Part shown: piece by piece, positions 1 to 9,928 of the stretch
Position numbering within the stretch: position 1 is the first letter of the stretch
Layout of the letters: every line of letters starts with the position of its first letter
From: Caenorhabditis remanei
Taxonomy: Eukaryota > Nematoda > Chromadorea > Rhabditida > Rhabditidae
Assembly (NCBI RefSeq): GCF_010183535.1
Contig: NC_071330.1
Coordinates: 1,965,717 to 2,029,716 of the forward strand
Length of the DNA stretch: 64,000 nt
Reading direction: 5' to 3'
Notes under the pieces: model-generated
Databases searched by the model: none
The model's input: the letters and a program-made list of their open reading frames with translations, nothing else
What the model was told of the DNA's origin: nothing
Position numbers and translations under genes: made by a program

Positions 1-583
1 TATGCGCCTTTAAAGTCGTGGCGAGACCCAAAAAATCTCAATTTCGGTTCAAAATCGGCGATTTTCAAGATTTTACAGAAATTTGATTACTTGGTTCGAT
101 AGAGCGCGTTTTCACACCAGGGATAACTTTTATTTTGAATTTTTGAAAAATGCAATCTCGCTCCACCGAAAATTTCTAGATTCTGTTCGATAGAGCGCAT
201 CTGTAACGTTTGTAGTTAGTGATAGCAATTGCGCTCTACTGAAAAAATTGAGTGAATTTGAGAAGCCACAACGGAGCGCATTTGCGAACCGAAAATTTTC
301 GAGTTTCACTTGTGTTCTATATAGAGTTCATTAGAGCGCGTTTTCACCAATCTCGAAAAAGTAATTCAGATGCGCCCTATAGCTAACACAATTATCAGTT
401 GGCAGCAAAGCGCACTTTCAGGCAGAGTTCGTTAGAGCATGTTTGCAACATAAGGTGCTTTCAAAATAGCGAAAATTTCGATTTTTCGAAGAATTCAGTT
501 TATGCTTGATAGAGCGCATTTGCAATCTTAAATTTAATGATAATGCAAACGCGCTCTATTTAACAAACCGCTTTTTCTTGCAG
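1..583. other. Intron sequence upstream of the first visible hira-1 exon, with scattered GCGCTC motifs
   Basis: I see no coding segment here that resembles the missing N-terminal WD repeats of HIRA, so this is most likely intron. It contains about ten copies of a short motif of the form GAGCGCRTTTKC or its reverse complement, spaced roughly 40-100 bp apart. The same motif recurs throughout the introns of this window and near the ends of several transposon-like elements. Confidence 0.6.
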
Positions 584-3500
584 AGCAAAGAAGAAACCGT
601 GTTGTCCCGCCTGGATTGGACACCCGACGGCAAGTTTCTGATGACTCCTGCAGCAGTTCAAGACGGTCAACCACTCATCCAACTAATCCAACGAAAATCA
701 TGGAAATCCGACAATTTCTTCGCCGGACATCACAAAGGAACGACGTGTGTTCGATCGATGCCCCGTCTCATCGACGTCACTCTGAAGAATGGAAAACGAT
801 CACAACTGGCGTGTGCGGCTGTCGGATCCAGAGACAAATCCATCAGTATTTGGTGCTTTCCGGGGGTACGGTACCGGTCATTTCGGGCACAAAAAGTGTT
901 AAAATGAGACATCTAGCAGTGGAGCGCATTTACACTTTTCCACAAATTCAAATTTTCAGCCAAAAAAGCCGTTACTCGTCGTCAACAACATATTCAATCA
1001 CACCGTTATGGATTTCGCTTGGTGTGACAGAAATCTCCTCGTTTGCTCACAAGATGGAACAGTGAAAGTTGTGAATTTGTCGGAAAATCTGATTGGAGAC
1101 ATGATTAGTAATGAGGCGATGGTAAGAGGCTGGCGCGCCTTGGGACGCGTTGACATGATAGCTGGCTCAAAAGGAGAATGTTTAACTTCTAAGAAGTTTA
1201 TTTATTGAGATTCTGGCGCGCCTGAGACGCGTTTGTACGTTTTGAGTTTGTTGGTTGTATTTAGCATAGTTGGACGGAATTCCGGTTTTCTAAAATTTCA
1301 GTCCGGATTTCGAATTCTCATCTTCAAGCTATGTTTCTCAAAAAGCCTCTAGCCATCCCCTCCCACAGTTTCGAATTAAAAAAACGCGTTAAAGGTGCGC
1401 CAGATGTCCGATTTACCGATTCTGAGCCAGCCGGTTTAATTTTAACTGTTTGAAATTATGGACTTAATTATCCAAATGCGTCAACAGAACGCGAGCCACC
1501 CGATTTCCAAAGATTTTGAGAATTTTCGAAAAAGCGCCGACGACACGCCACACCTTAGGGAAGCTACATGTTGCAAAATGCTTCAGAAAAACGCGCAATA
1601 CGCACGCCAGACAAATAAAATTGTTCAAACGCGTCAAAAACATGATGACTGGGGTGTCGTAGGCGCGCATTTTTCAATGAAGAAAGCAAATTTTAAAATT
1701 CACCCAAAATTCTGTCAAAAAATTTGGAACGCTTCACGAATTTGCGTGTCATCCTTGCGCAGGGGCCATGCTAATCTTCTCTGTATTGTTCCAATTTTAG
1801 TATATGTTCTCGGAAGAACAAAATACACTGAGAGACGGGTCGATTATAAGGGGGCACACAGACAAGCAGCCGACATCTCACGGGTTACGCCGTCTGCTAT
1901 GGGGATACGTGGGAAAAAGGGGCGGGGCTTAGGGATAGACGGGTTTTTGGGAAGGTTTCCTACACTCTCGATAGTGGAGATACCTTCCCAACAACACTGC
2001 TGTCTTCCCATGCTCCGCCTAAGCCCCGCCCACTGCACACAAAACATAGCAGACGGCGTAACCCGTGAGATGTCGGCTGCTTGTCTGTGTGCCCCCTTAT
2101 AATCAACCCGTCTCTCAGTGTATTTTGTTCTTCCGAGAACATATACTAAAATTGGAACAATACAGAGAAGATTAGCATGGCCCCTGCGCAAGGATGACAC
2201 GCAAATTCGTGAAGCGTTCCAAATTTTTTGTCGAATTTCTTCATTGACCAGCCATCTTTCCGTTTTCCAGAGTGACCTATGCTATCAAATGTACTCAATC
2301 CGTCCGCCACAATACGAACCGTCTCACGGGGACGAGGAGAATAGTCAGGATTCGTCTGCAATGGATACGTCTATGAATGCAATGGGCAGCTCGTCATTTA
2401 TCACGTGTCCAGAGGATATTGTGAATAGGAGAAAGGTAAGGGAATCGTCTGGAAATCTTATTTCAGCTCGCTGATGCTATAAATCTCATTTCGAACATTG
2501 GCTACAACAATTTCGGGTTTTTGAAGCTTCCGGTAATTAGGACGATTATGATAATTAGCCGGTAATTAGCATTGAGGTTTCTGTTTTTAGTATATGACTA
2601 GGAAGCTGAAAATGTGACGATTCTGGATTTGAGTTCAAATTTTGATTAGCATTAAAATGGTCCGAGTTGCATGGATTTTTGTCTGAAATTCTGTCGATTT
2701 CAGACGAAAATCTATACAACTGGACTCATTTTGATCTCAATCAAAATTTGCACTCATATTCAGAATCGTCACATTTTCAGCTTCCTAGACATGTATTTTT
2801 CACAGGTAAGTGCCGCCTAATTACCACACACTTAATTACTGTAGAACATTTTCCAGTCACTTACTGTCTGCGCCCTCCTCCGTTCCACCTTTTTTCCCTT
2901 TCGGAAAGCTAAATGACGAGAGACTATACCGAAATAAGAGACGGTTAGAGATAGAAAGAGAGAACTGTCTGTGAAGAAAATGAAAAGAAAACCGTTCGAC
3001 TAATTTACTAATTTACTCTAGATTTTAGGCCTAAAATGGTTAAAAATTGAGAAAAAATCGGTTTGATCTACATGGAATTTTCGAGAATTTCAACAATTTT
3101 CCAAAAGATATTTTTGATCTACTTTCTTTTTTCTCAAAAAATGATGAATTTCGAATTCATTTTTCCGAAAATCGTTTCGTTTTTATCGCAGATTCTCAGT
3201 TTTGACAAATGCGCTCCATTGGAAATCGTTTCGGAATGCAAATGCGCCCTAACGAAGTTATTCTCGTTGGAGCACATCTGCTCACCGTTTTTTTTTGATA
3301 GTGCGCTCTAACGAAAATTTTTTTTCTTAAAGTGGATATCAGAGCGCATTTTCATCTTTTATGTTTATTTTTGCGAATTTTTTAAAAAATTCATAATGCA
3401 AGTACGCTCTAACGAACTAAAACGCTGAAAATTCACCGTATTTTACAATGCAAATGCGCTCCAATGCAAACTTTTTCAAAATTGAAGAAAATTGAATGTA

Positions 3501-6500
3501 AAGCGCTCTGTAACTGCGCTCTAGCGAACTTCTTCTTAATAGAGCAGCTGCAAACGCGCTCCATGACATATTTCTGTGAAATTCAAAAAATTGACGTTAG
3601 AGCGCATTTACCTACTAGCTGGGCACAGTTCTTACAACTGCGCTCCACCGAAATTCCTTTGAGAAATGTCTCTTTTTCTCTGCGTCTCTCAATTTCGCAC
3701 ACTATTTTCCTCGGTTTCGGTAGAGCGCGGTTGTAAGAAGCGTGCCATGCTAATAGCTTCAAATTTCCCAATTTTCAGCAACTCGAACAATCGGAAAAAT
3801 CGTCGAAACTCGCCACAAAAGCGGCGGAAGAGATGCCAAAAGAGTCGGAGGCGAAGACGATGGAGAAGAAAATGATGGAGGAGAGAAATAAGCAGATCGA
3901 AGTGAGAAAAGACGGAAAACGACGCATTCAACCGGTATTCTGTGGCACGACGGCAGCCGACACGCCCTCCGTGGCTCCTGCTCCAGAAGCTAAGAAGACG
4001 TCGACGGTGGCAGCTCCACCACCGGCGAAAAAGAAGGCTCCGGCTCCTCCGGTGAGAGACGACGAAGAGGATCTAGAAGATTCGAGTGATTCAGATGACG
4101 ACGATGAGGAGGAATCGGAGGATTCAGATGACATGGAGACGTCGGATGTGGAATCCTCAAGGAAACGGAAGACGACGACGAGTCGAGTGATGTTGGCAAT
4201 GGATTTGAAGAAGCCAGTGTTGAGGCCGCTGGAGCCGAAGACGTTAAAAGTGACGGATGGTGACGCGTACCTGGATGCACCCGAACAACAACCCCGTCTG
4301 AGTCAACACGTTCAGGAGAGGAAGGGAATGTTTGTGGAGGTTGACAATCGATGGAAGCACGGAGGCATCGAGACGACACAGATTCGACTTGTGAAGAAGA
4401 AACAGACGGAGGAGATGGAGGATGATGAAGAGGAGCGCCGACGCACCGTGCAAGAGTGTATTTGGATGGCGGTGGTTGGGGCGCCTGTTATTATGGTTGC
4501 AGCGAATAAGTGCGTTTTTAGGGCTCTCTAAAAATAGCTATCAACGTTACACTATTTTTGTAAATGCGCTCTACCGAACTCCTCTAGCAAAAGACGGGAA
4601 GTAGGCGGAGCTACGACTTTCTTACAACTGCGCTCCACCGAAAAACGACGAAATGTCCCTTTTTCTCGGATTCTCCCAATTTCGCACACAATTTTCTTCG
4701 TTATCGGTAGAGCGCAGTTGCCAGAAGCGTGCCGTGCTAGTATATGTATTTAAAATACACTGCTTTTGTAAATGCGCTCTACCGAACTTAATACAACCTC
4801 AAGAGACGTAAAAGTATTCAAATTGGTCTGATTTTGCAAATGCGCTCCACTGAACTGTCAGAAACGAAGGAAAGCAGGCGGTGCTACAAATTCCTCCCAA
4901 AAATCATCTATTTTGTATTTGAAATACACAATTTTTGCAAATTGGCTCTACTGAACACTCAGAAAATAACGAAATTCGACTTTTGGTCAAAAAATGGGCG
5001 GAGCAAAAGGTTTTATATTCATTTTCCACAAAAACGTCAATTTTTGTATCGAAAATACACCGTTTTTGCAAATGCGCTCTACTGAACACTTGAAAAAAGT
5101 TGTAATCGGGATTGTGATCAGAAAATGGGCGGAGCTTCAACTTTCGTATATTAAAAAAAATTTTTACAAAAATTCAGGAATTTTTGTATTTGAATAGCCT
5201 AGTTTTTGTAAAAGCGCTCTCCTGTACTTGTTCTCTGCGTCTTAGCGATAGAGCGCAGTTGCAGTTGCTCTATTCCGATGTTGCAAATGCGCTCTACCGA
5301 AACTTGTAGGAATAAACTGTAAAGCTATCAATATTTAGAGATGGCAGTAGAGCGCGTTTGCAAAAACACGGTTTGAAAAATACTGATTAAAAAAATAGTG
5401 TGAAAAATTGAGAGACGCAGAGAATCAAAAGATTTTTGAAAATGAGTTCGATAGAGCGAAGATACAACAAAGCAGGTGGTATTAGTATTAGCACTGTACG
5501 CTTATTACAACCGCGCTCTACCGAAATCGAAGAAAATTGTCTGCGAAATTGAGAGACTCAGAGAAAAAGAGACATTTTTCAAGAAAATTTCGATAGAGCG
5601 CAGTTGTAAGAACTGTGCTGACTAGGGAATGGTCTAAACTGACCGTGGAGTTCAGAAACGAGACCTAGCACAATCGATAGACCATCAAATTTTAATGGGA
5701 AATCAGTTTTCAAAAATTGCTGAATGGCCTCCAGAATCCAGATATTCTAGTCTGAAAATGCAAACTTAATACATGTGATTTACTCGATTTTTCACCCAAA
5801 TTTAGCTGTGTTTCGCCCCAAATATCATGGCAACTGAACATCCCTCTCGGCCATCGATCTGTGGTCGAGTGGTGAGTGCGTCTGTCTATGAAGAACGCTA
5901 TGCGGTTCGACCCCCGCTTTTAAAATTTTTTTTGTTTTTCCTATTCTTCCTTATTTTTTACTTTTTGAGCCGTTTTTCTATTACATCTATCCAAAACTGC
6001 GCCGTGAGTATTTTATATCCGTTTTGTCGTAGATAATATCGTTGACGGTACTTCTGATTCGCTTAACTTTCAAATTACTTCATGTGATTCAGAACCGTTC
6101 GCAGTTTTGGATAGATGTAATAGAAAAACGGCTCAAAAAGTAAAAAATAAGGAAGAATAGGAAAAACAAAAAAAAATTTTAAAGCGGGGGTCGAACCCGC
6201 ATAGCGTTCTTCATAGACAGACGCACTCACCACTCGACCACAGATCGCTGGCCGAGAGGGATGTTCAGTTGCCATGATATTTGGGGCGAAACACAGCTAA
6301 ATTTGGGTGAAAAATCGAGTAAATCACATGTATTAAGTTTGCATTTTCAGACTAGAATATCTGGATTCTGGAGGCCATTCAGCAATTTTTGAAAACTGAT
6401 TTCCCATTAAAATTTGATTGTCTATCGATTGTGCTAGGTCTCGTTTCTGATCTCCACGGTCAGTTTAGACCATTCCCTAGTGAGCTAATAAGTAAATTTT

Positions 6501-8271
6501 TCGAAATTTTCAATTTTCCCTCAAATCCTCCACAATTTTCAGATACCACGTGATGCTTGGTTGCGGCGACAAATGCATCCGTGCCTACCGTACCATCTGC
6601 GGCACGTACACCTTTTCCGTCCGTCTCGGCGCACTTCCCGTCATGTTGGGTCTCAAAGAGAACGCCGCCTACGTGGTCACCCAGACGTGTCGCCTAAGTA
6701 CGTGGAATCTGAAACAGGGAAAGGCGGTGGTGGCGAGAGAGTCATTGTTGGAGTGTCTGGAGACATCCACTCAAGATAATAATATATTGAGTGTCGACGT
6801 GTCGGAGAGTGGTGTTCCGTTGGTTGTGTTCACGAATGGATCCATTTTTACATTCAATGTATCCCTCTCGTGTTGGATTCCAGCAATCTCGACGAATATT
6901 CTGGCACGACTGACCACACCGATATCAGATGCTCAATTGGAAATCAGCAACACGTCGTCATCGTTGTCTGTCGGCCCGCTCGTTCGACTCCTCAAAAGAA
7001 TGAGACGACAGACGACGGCGGTTGGAGTGGCACCGCAAGTCGTCAAAGCTGTCAAAGAGTCACAATTGGAACAGTTGTTGCATTGTGCCGAACAGCTAGG
7101 CAACCCTCATGACTATCAGACAATTCTCATGCTTTATGTCGAGACGTTGTGTCAAGGAGGTATACTGTAGTTTTGGGCAATTTTCGTGGGTTCTGGAAAT
7201 TTAAAAATATGGGTGCTTTTTTTCGATTAAAAAAATATGTTCGAGAAAAATGTCAATCTGGTACCTGGAGAATTCACAATTCTTTTTGAAAAATTTGGAA
7301 ATTCAAAATCGATTTTTCATAACCTACATCAGAAATGGCCTTAAAATATTTTGTTCCAGATTTCGATACTTCTGAAAATTCTAAGGAACTTCTATTATTG
7401 ACGCAAATACAAAAAATCGCTGTAAATGCCATAATTCCCGTTCTCCTGACTCAAAAAGAGCTTTGGTGGAAGAATTTTCGCCACGCGGTCGTGTAGTCCA
7501 CTCGGACAAGATTTCCGTTCAATTTCTCGTTTTTTCCCGTTTTCCAACAAAATTTCGTTTTTTTTTGTTGAAAATTCTTTGCCAAACTTTATTATCTTCA
7601 CGGTACAAAAATTTGTTGGAAAAAGGGAAAAAAACATTGAACTGAAATCTTGTCCGAGAGGACTACACGGCAGCGTGGAAAAACTCTTCCACCAAAGCTC
7701 CTTTTAAGTCAGGAGAACGGGAATTGTGGATAGAGCGATTTTAACATATTCATCAATGATAAAAGTTTCTTAGAATTTTCTGAAGTATCGGGATCTGAAA
7801 TATATTTTAAAAAATGACAGTTTAGTACATTTTTCAACTAATTTCGTTGATTTTGAAGCGAGTTACGCGCCAGAGTTCCTGTATAATCACTATTAGCTTA
7901 ACACAGGTCTTACAACTGCGCTCCACCGAAATGCGCTCGAGGACTGTCTCTTTTTCTCTGTGTCTCTCAATTTCGCACACACATTTTCTTCGGTTTCGGT
8001 AGAGCGCGGTTGTAACTAGCGTGCCGTGCTTAGCCCAATCAAACTCCCCAAAAATAAATGAATTGCAGGTTCGGAGAAGAAGCTGAAAAACATTCTAAAC
8101 GAACTATCACGCAGTGGAGCCCCAATGCAAGTATGCGGTCTCCGTCGTGCTGCACTCTGCGATGACGTCACCCGAATGATCAAATTGAGACAACCGGCAA
8201 TTGCGGATCGAATCGTGGCTGGTGGTACGGCCACCGCGACGACGAGTACAAAGAATCGATCACTTTTCTAA
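584..8271 (+). CDS. hira-1: HIRA histone chaperone, 5' partial
   Basis: Histone regulator HIRA deposits histone H3.3 on chromatin independently of replication, acting in the nucleus with ASF1. Exons read as 584-865, 960-1121, 2271-2435, 3779-4509, 6543-7159 and 8069-8271; every junction keeps frame and gives 719 codons plus stop. The first two exons hold the last WD40 repeats (AVGSRDKSISIW, then LLVCSQDGTVKVVNL). A B-domain-like ASF1-binding motif (KDGKRRIQPVF) is encoded near 3908-3940 and is followed by a long acidic Asp/Glu/Ser run. Exons 5 and 6 match the C-terminal HIRA domain (LGCGDKCIRAYRTICGTY, QLEQLLHCAEQL). About 200 N-terminal residues lie left of the window. The stop codon TAA overlaps an AATAAA signal at 8270-8275. 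Introns make up most of the span and hold U6 genes and many repeats. Confidence 0.93.
1718..1819 (-). ncRNA. U6 spliceosomal snRNA (minus-strand copy)
   Basis: Read on the minus strand this matches nematode U6 snRNA from the 5' GTTCTTCCGAGAACATATAC through the ACAGAGA box and AGC triad region (ATACAGAGAAGATTAGCATG) to GAAGCGTTCC and a terminal T run, which is the RNA polymerase III stop. It lies in a hira-1 intron, antisense to the host gene. It is the mirror copy of the U6 at 2127-2228. No difference between the two copies was noticed by eye across the mature RNA, so both could be functional. Confidence 0.93.
1820..2126. repeat. Inverted-repeat spacer between divergent U6 genes
   Basis: The two U6 genes share a 307-bp intergenic spacer that is itself an imperfect inverted repeat. 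The outer arms (about 1820-1890 and 2045-2126) are almost identical and include a TATA-like block about 25-30 bp before each U6 start plus a GAGACGGGTT / AACCCGTCTC block that could be the proximal sequence element. The promoter role is inference from U6 gene organisation. The centre includes GGGCGGGGCTTAG and CTAAGCCCCGCCC, also found in dispersed repeats at 12.2 and 39.2 kb. Confidence 0.75.
2127..2228 (+). ncRNA. U6 spliceosomal snRNA (plus-strand copy)
   Basis: Complete U6 snRNA of about 102 nt, from GTTCTTCCGAGAACATATAC to GAAGCGTTCCAAA and a T6 terminator at 2224-2229. The catalytic ACAGAGA and AGC elements are present. It lies in the sense orientation inside the hira-1 intron and ends about 43 bp before the next hira-1 exon (2271), so its terminator overlaps the 3' part of that intron. 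Confidence 0.95.
3615..3755. mobile_element. GCGCTC-type MITE, copy 1
   Basis: Short imperfect palindrome of about 140 bp. One arm reads GGCACAGTTCTTACAACTGC then GCTCCACCGAAA; the other TTTCGGTAGAGCGCGGTTGT then AAGAAGCGTGCC. The middle is a pyrimidine-rich stretch with TCTCTTTTTCTC. At least a dozen copies occur in this window, nearly all in introns or intergenic DNA. No transposase is encoded. Confidence 0.8.
4609..4741. mobile_element. GCGCTC-type MITE, copy 2
   Basis: Same palindromic family as the copy at 3615, in a hira-1 intron, ending GCGTGCCGTGCTAGTATA. The left end is more diverged. Confidence 0.75.
4760..5230 (+). repeat. Degenerate direct-repeat array in a hira-1 intron
   Basis: Five diverged direct units begin with TTTTGCAAATGCGCTCTACT or close variants near 4766, 4832, 4934, 5064 and 5201. 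Later units also carry AAATGGGCGGAGC and TTTGTATTTGAAATACAC at similar offsets. Spacing varies between about 70 and 135 bp, so this is a decayed tandem expansion rather than a clean satellite. Confidence 0.6.
5488..5621. mobile_element. GCGCTC-type MITE, copy 3, split by a foldback
   Basis: Left and central parts of a GCGCTC-type MITE. Its right end (GAGCTAATA) is displaced to 6484 by insertion of the 5622-6480 foldback element; joining across the insertion restores the terminal sequence seen in other copies. Confidence 0.75.
5855..5925 (+). other. tRNA-derived segment in the left foldback arm
   Basis: Contains an A-box-like TGGTCGAGTGG at 5862-5872 and a B-box GGTTCGACCCC at 5904-5914, the internal promoter elements of polymerase III genes, followed by a T-rich run. 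The acceptor stem does not close and the anticodon arm is malformed, so it is not a working tRNA. It may be a SINE-like head. Confidence 0.6.
6181..6250 (-). other. tRNA-derived segment in the right foldback arm
   Basis: Mirror copy of 5855-5925 with a better T-stem (GCGGGTTCGACCCCCGC) and the same A-box. It points outward-to-centre like its partner, so transcripts from the two arms would be complementary. Confidence 0.6.
7320..7820. repeat. Foldback element in the last hira-1 intron
   Basis: Imperfect inverted repeat of about 500 bp. Inner arms near 7425-7545 and 7610-7730 share AATTCCCGTTCTCCTGAC and AGCTTTGGTGGAAGA with their complements; outer arms near 7345-7395 and 7755-7805 share TTCTGAAAATTCTAAGGAA-like sequence. 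No coding capacity beyond chance reading frames. Confidence 0.7.
7892..8035. mobile_element. GCGCTC-type MITE, copy 4
   Basis: Palindromic MITE just upstream of the last hira-1 exon (8069): arms TCTTACAACTGCGCTCCACC and GGTAGAGCGCGGTTGTAACT, ending GCGTGCCGTGCTTAG. Confidence 0.8.
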
Positions 8272-8577
8272 TAAAGTTTTATCCTAATCTTATCTATGAA
8301 TCGATTTATTTTGTCTCTTTTTTTTCTCCTATTTGTTGTTGTTGTTTTCCCGTGTGTATGTGTGTGCAACCATGATCTCTCTCTCTCTTCTTTCTCTTCT
8401 TTCTTCTGTTTCTATCCCTTTTTCTCTCTCTCTTCTTCTGTCTAATATCATTTTCACTTACCGGTAACATTCACACATACACACACACACTCCCGTATTT
8501 CCTCCATTCATTTGAAACAAACCTTTTCCTTAATGTTTTATCCCCAATTATTTATTTATTTTGAATAAAATTCCAGA

Positions 8578-9569
8578 ATGATTTGTGTCAAAGTCCTGTT
8601 CTTTGGAGAGGCATTCCAACTGGTTGGAAAACGAGAGGAATCTGTGGAATTCCCGAATGAAACTGACTATGAGGAGATCAGAAGGATAGTTCTCGAGGTG
8701 AGCATTTTTCTCGAATCCTTATCTACGCCCTCGCAGCTGTTTAACGAGATGTCCCTCGTGGCCGAGTGGTCTAAGGCGCTGCCGGCTAGGTTCAATTCCG
8801 CTCCGCACCCTTTGCATTTTTTGCTTTTTTCTCATTGTGAATTTTTGAACTTAGGAATGTTTACAACATTCTTTGTAACAGATTTCGAGATAAGAAAGAT
8901 AGAATTCGGAAAGAAGGAAAAGAGAGAAAGACAACTCAAGGTCGTGTGTGAGGAAGAAACGGTTTGGAAAATGAATGAAACAAACAATTCAAAAAATTTG
9001 AGACATTTTCGGAAGAGATTTGGGGATACGGTAGTACGAATAGTAAGCAAATGCGCTCTATTGATAACATTTGGGCGCGAAACTGAGAAAGGGGCGTGTC
9101 TCGACTCCACCCACTTTTGCAATTTGCCGCACAATCTTTTGCGGCACAGCTGAATTCTATTTTCTGGTCTACTTTTATTGCGACAAAACCGTGCCGCACT
9201 ATTGCAAAAGTGGGCGGGGCAACTTAAGCGCCGCCCACAGGCTTTCAATTAGCTGCGCCGCCGTTGGCATTCGATACGCAGCTTAACCTCTCATTGACTA
9301 AAATTCAAATTTCGCGCCAAAATTTCTGTTGTGTTCAGTGGAGCGCGTTTGCTACTAATCATGTCGATTTCCAGAAATACCCGTCGCTGTCTAAAATCGA
9401 AAAAGTGATGATGCTCGCCGTAGATCAAGAGTGAGTTCTATAATTTTTCTGAAATTCCGAAAATCTCAAAAAAGCTCCTCCTTCTTCCAGATACGCCAAT
9501 CCAGGAGACCGTTTCGAGTTGGAACGTTTCACAGAAATCGCCGTGATTCCTCCACTTTCCGGTGGCTAA
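8578..9569 (+). CDS. moc-6: Molybdopterin synthase sulfur carrier subunit (MOCS2A/MoaD type)
   Basis: Small ubiquitin-fold sulfur carrier of molybdenum cofactor synthesis. Its C-terminal Gly-Gly is thiocarboxylated by a MOCS3-type enzyme, and with MOCS2B it converts the precursor cPMP to molybdopterin. Exons 8578-8697, 9375-9430 and 9491-9569 join in frame to 84 aa, the normal family length. It starts MICVKVLFFGEAFQLVGK and ends IAVIPPLSGG, the diagnostic tail. A splice-acceptor-like TTCCAG sits directly before the ATG, suggesting trans-splicing. The hira-1 stop is only 306 bp upstream on the same strand, so the two could be one operon. The symbol moc-6 is from memory of the C. elegans MOCS2A gene. 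The 677-bp first intron contains a tRNA-like segment and an inverted repeat. Confidence 0.9.
8745..8812 (+). other. tRNA-like segment in moc-6 intron 1
   Basis: Contains a canonical A-box TGGCCGAGTGG and a B-box-like GGTTCAATTCC about 30 bp later, the arrangement of a leucine or serine tRNA head. The interval is too short for an anticodon arm and variable loop, so this is a tRNA pseudogene or SINE-like remnant. Confidence 0.55.
9105..9222. repeat. Inverted repeat with CCCACTTTTGCAA arms
   Basis: CACCCACTTTTGCAATTTGC at the left and ATTGCAAAAGTGGGCGGGGC at the right form inverted arms around about 60 bp; both inner arms also carry a GCCGCAC block. The GTGGGCGGRGC motif is dispersed across the window. 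Confidence 0.65.
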
Positions 9570-9928
9570 TTCCAATTTGTCTCATTTTTTCAAAAAATCT
9601 AATATATTTGTTTTTTGCTCATTTTTCATGAATAGTTCTGTTATATATTTTACAAAAAAGAAATAGAAACGGTCTAAATTGCAAAAAAAAGAAAATGGTT
9701 AGTATAAAAAAGGGGGCGGGGCTTCACAAAGTGGGCGGGGCTTGTTGGGAGGGGAAGAGAGGCGTGTTTATACCCGAAATTTGAATGATTTTTTTCTGTT
9801 TTGGGTTTGGGGCAAAGAAATATCACAGAAAAAAGGAAAGGGAGTGGAAAAATGCAATATTTTGTCTGAAACTTACTGAAAAATATAAATGAAAATGTGA
9901 AAAAAATAAGAAATAAATTGAAAAAGAA
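9570..9928. other. Convergent gap between moc-6 and emb-8
   Basis: This 359-bp stretch holds the two 3' untranslated regions. It has two GTGGGCGGGGC motifs (about 9711-9741) and A-rich sequence. I see no further gene. Confidence 0.6.

Larger units (their letters stand above)
5622..6480. mobile_element. 859-bp foldback element carrying tRNA-like sequences
   Basis: The two halves are near-identical inverted arms of about 400 bp starting CTAGGGAATGGTCTAAAC and ending with its complement, separated by a short centre near 6030-6080. A 3-bp duplication TGA flanks it (5619-5621 and 6481-6483). Because it interrupts a MITE of known sequence, the ends and the duplication can be placed exactly. Each arm has a tRNA-like segment. 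No transposase is encoded. Confidence 0.85.

Noticed and set aside
1458..2200. Mirror-image reading frames of 118-214 codons on both strands
   Set aside because: They are translations of the U6 palindrome and its spacer; the U6 RNA genes explain the sequence.
4760..5230. CRISPR-like array
   Set aside because: Units are diverged and unevenly spaced, and the DNA is nematode nuclear sequence; it is a decayed repeat.
5855..5925. Functional tRNA gene
   Set aside because: A and B boxes are present but acceptor and anticodon stems cannot be formed.
5827..6275. Two near-identical peptides starting MATEHPSRP on opposite strands
   Set aside because: Both come from the foldback arms and run through tRNA-like and T-rich sequence; no protein features.
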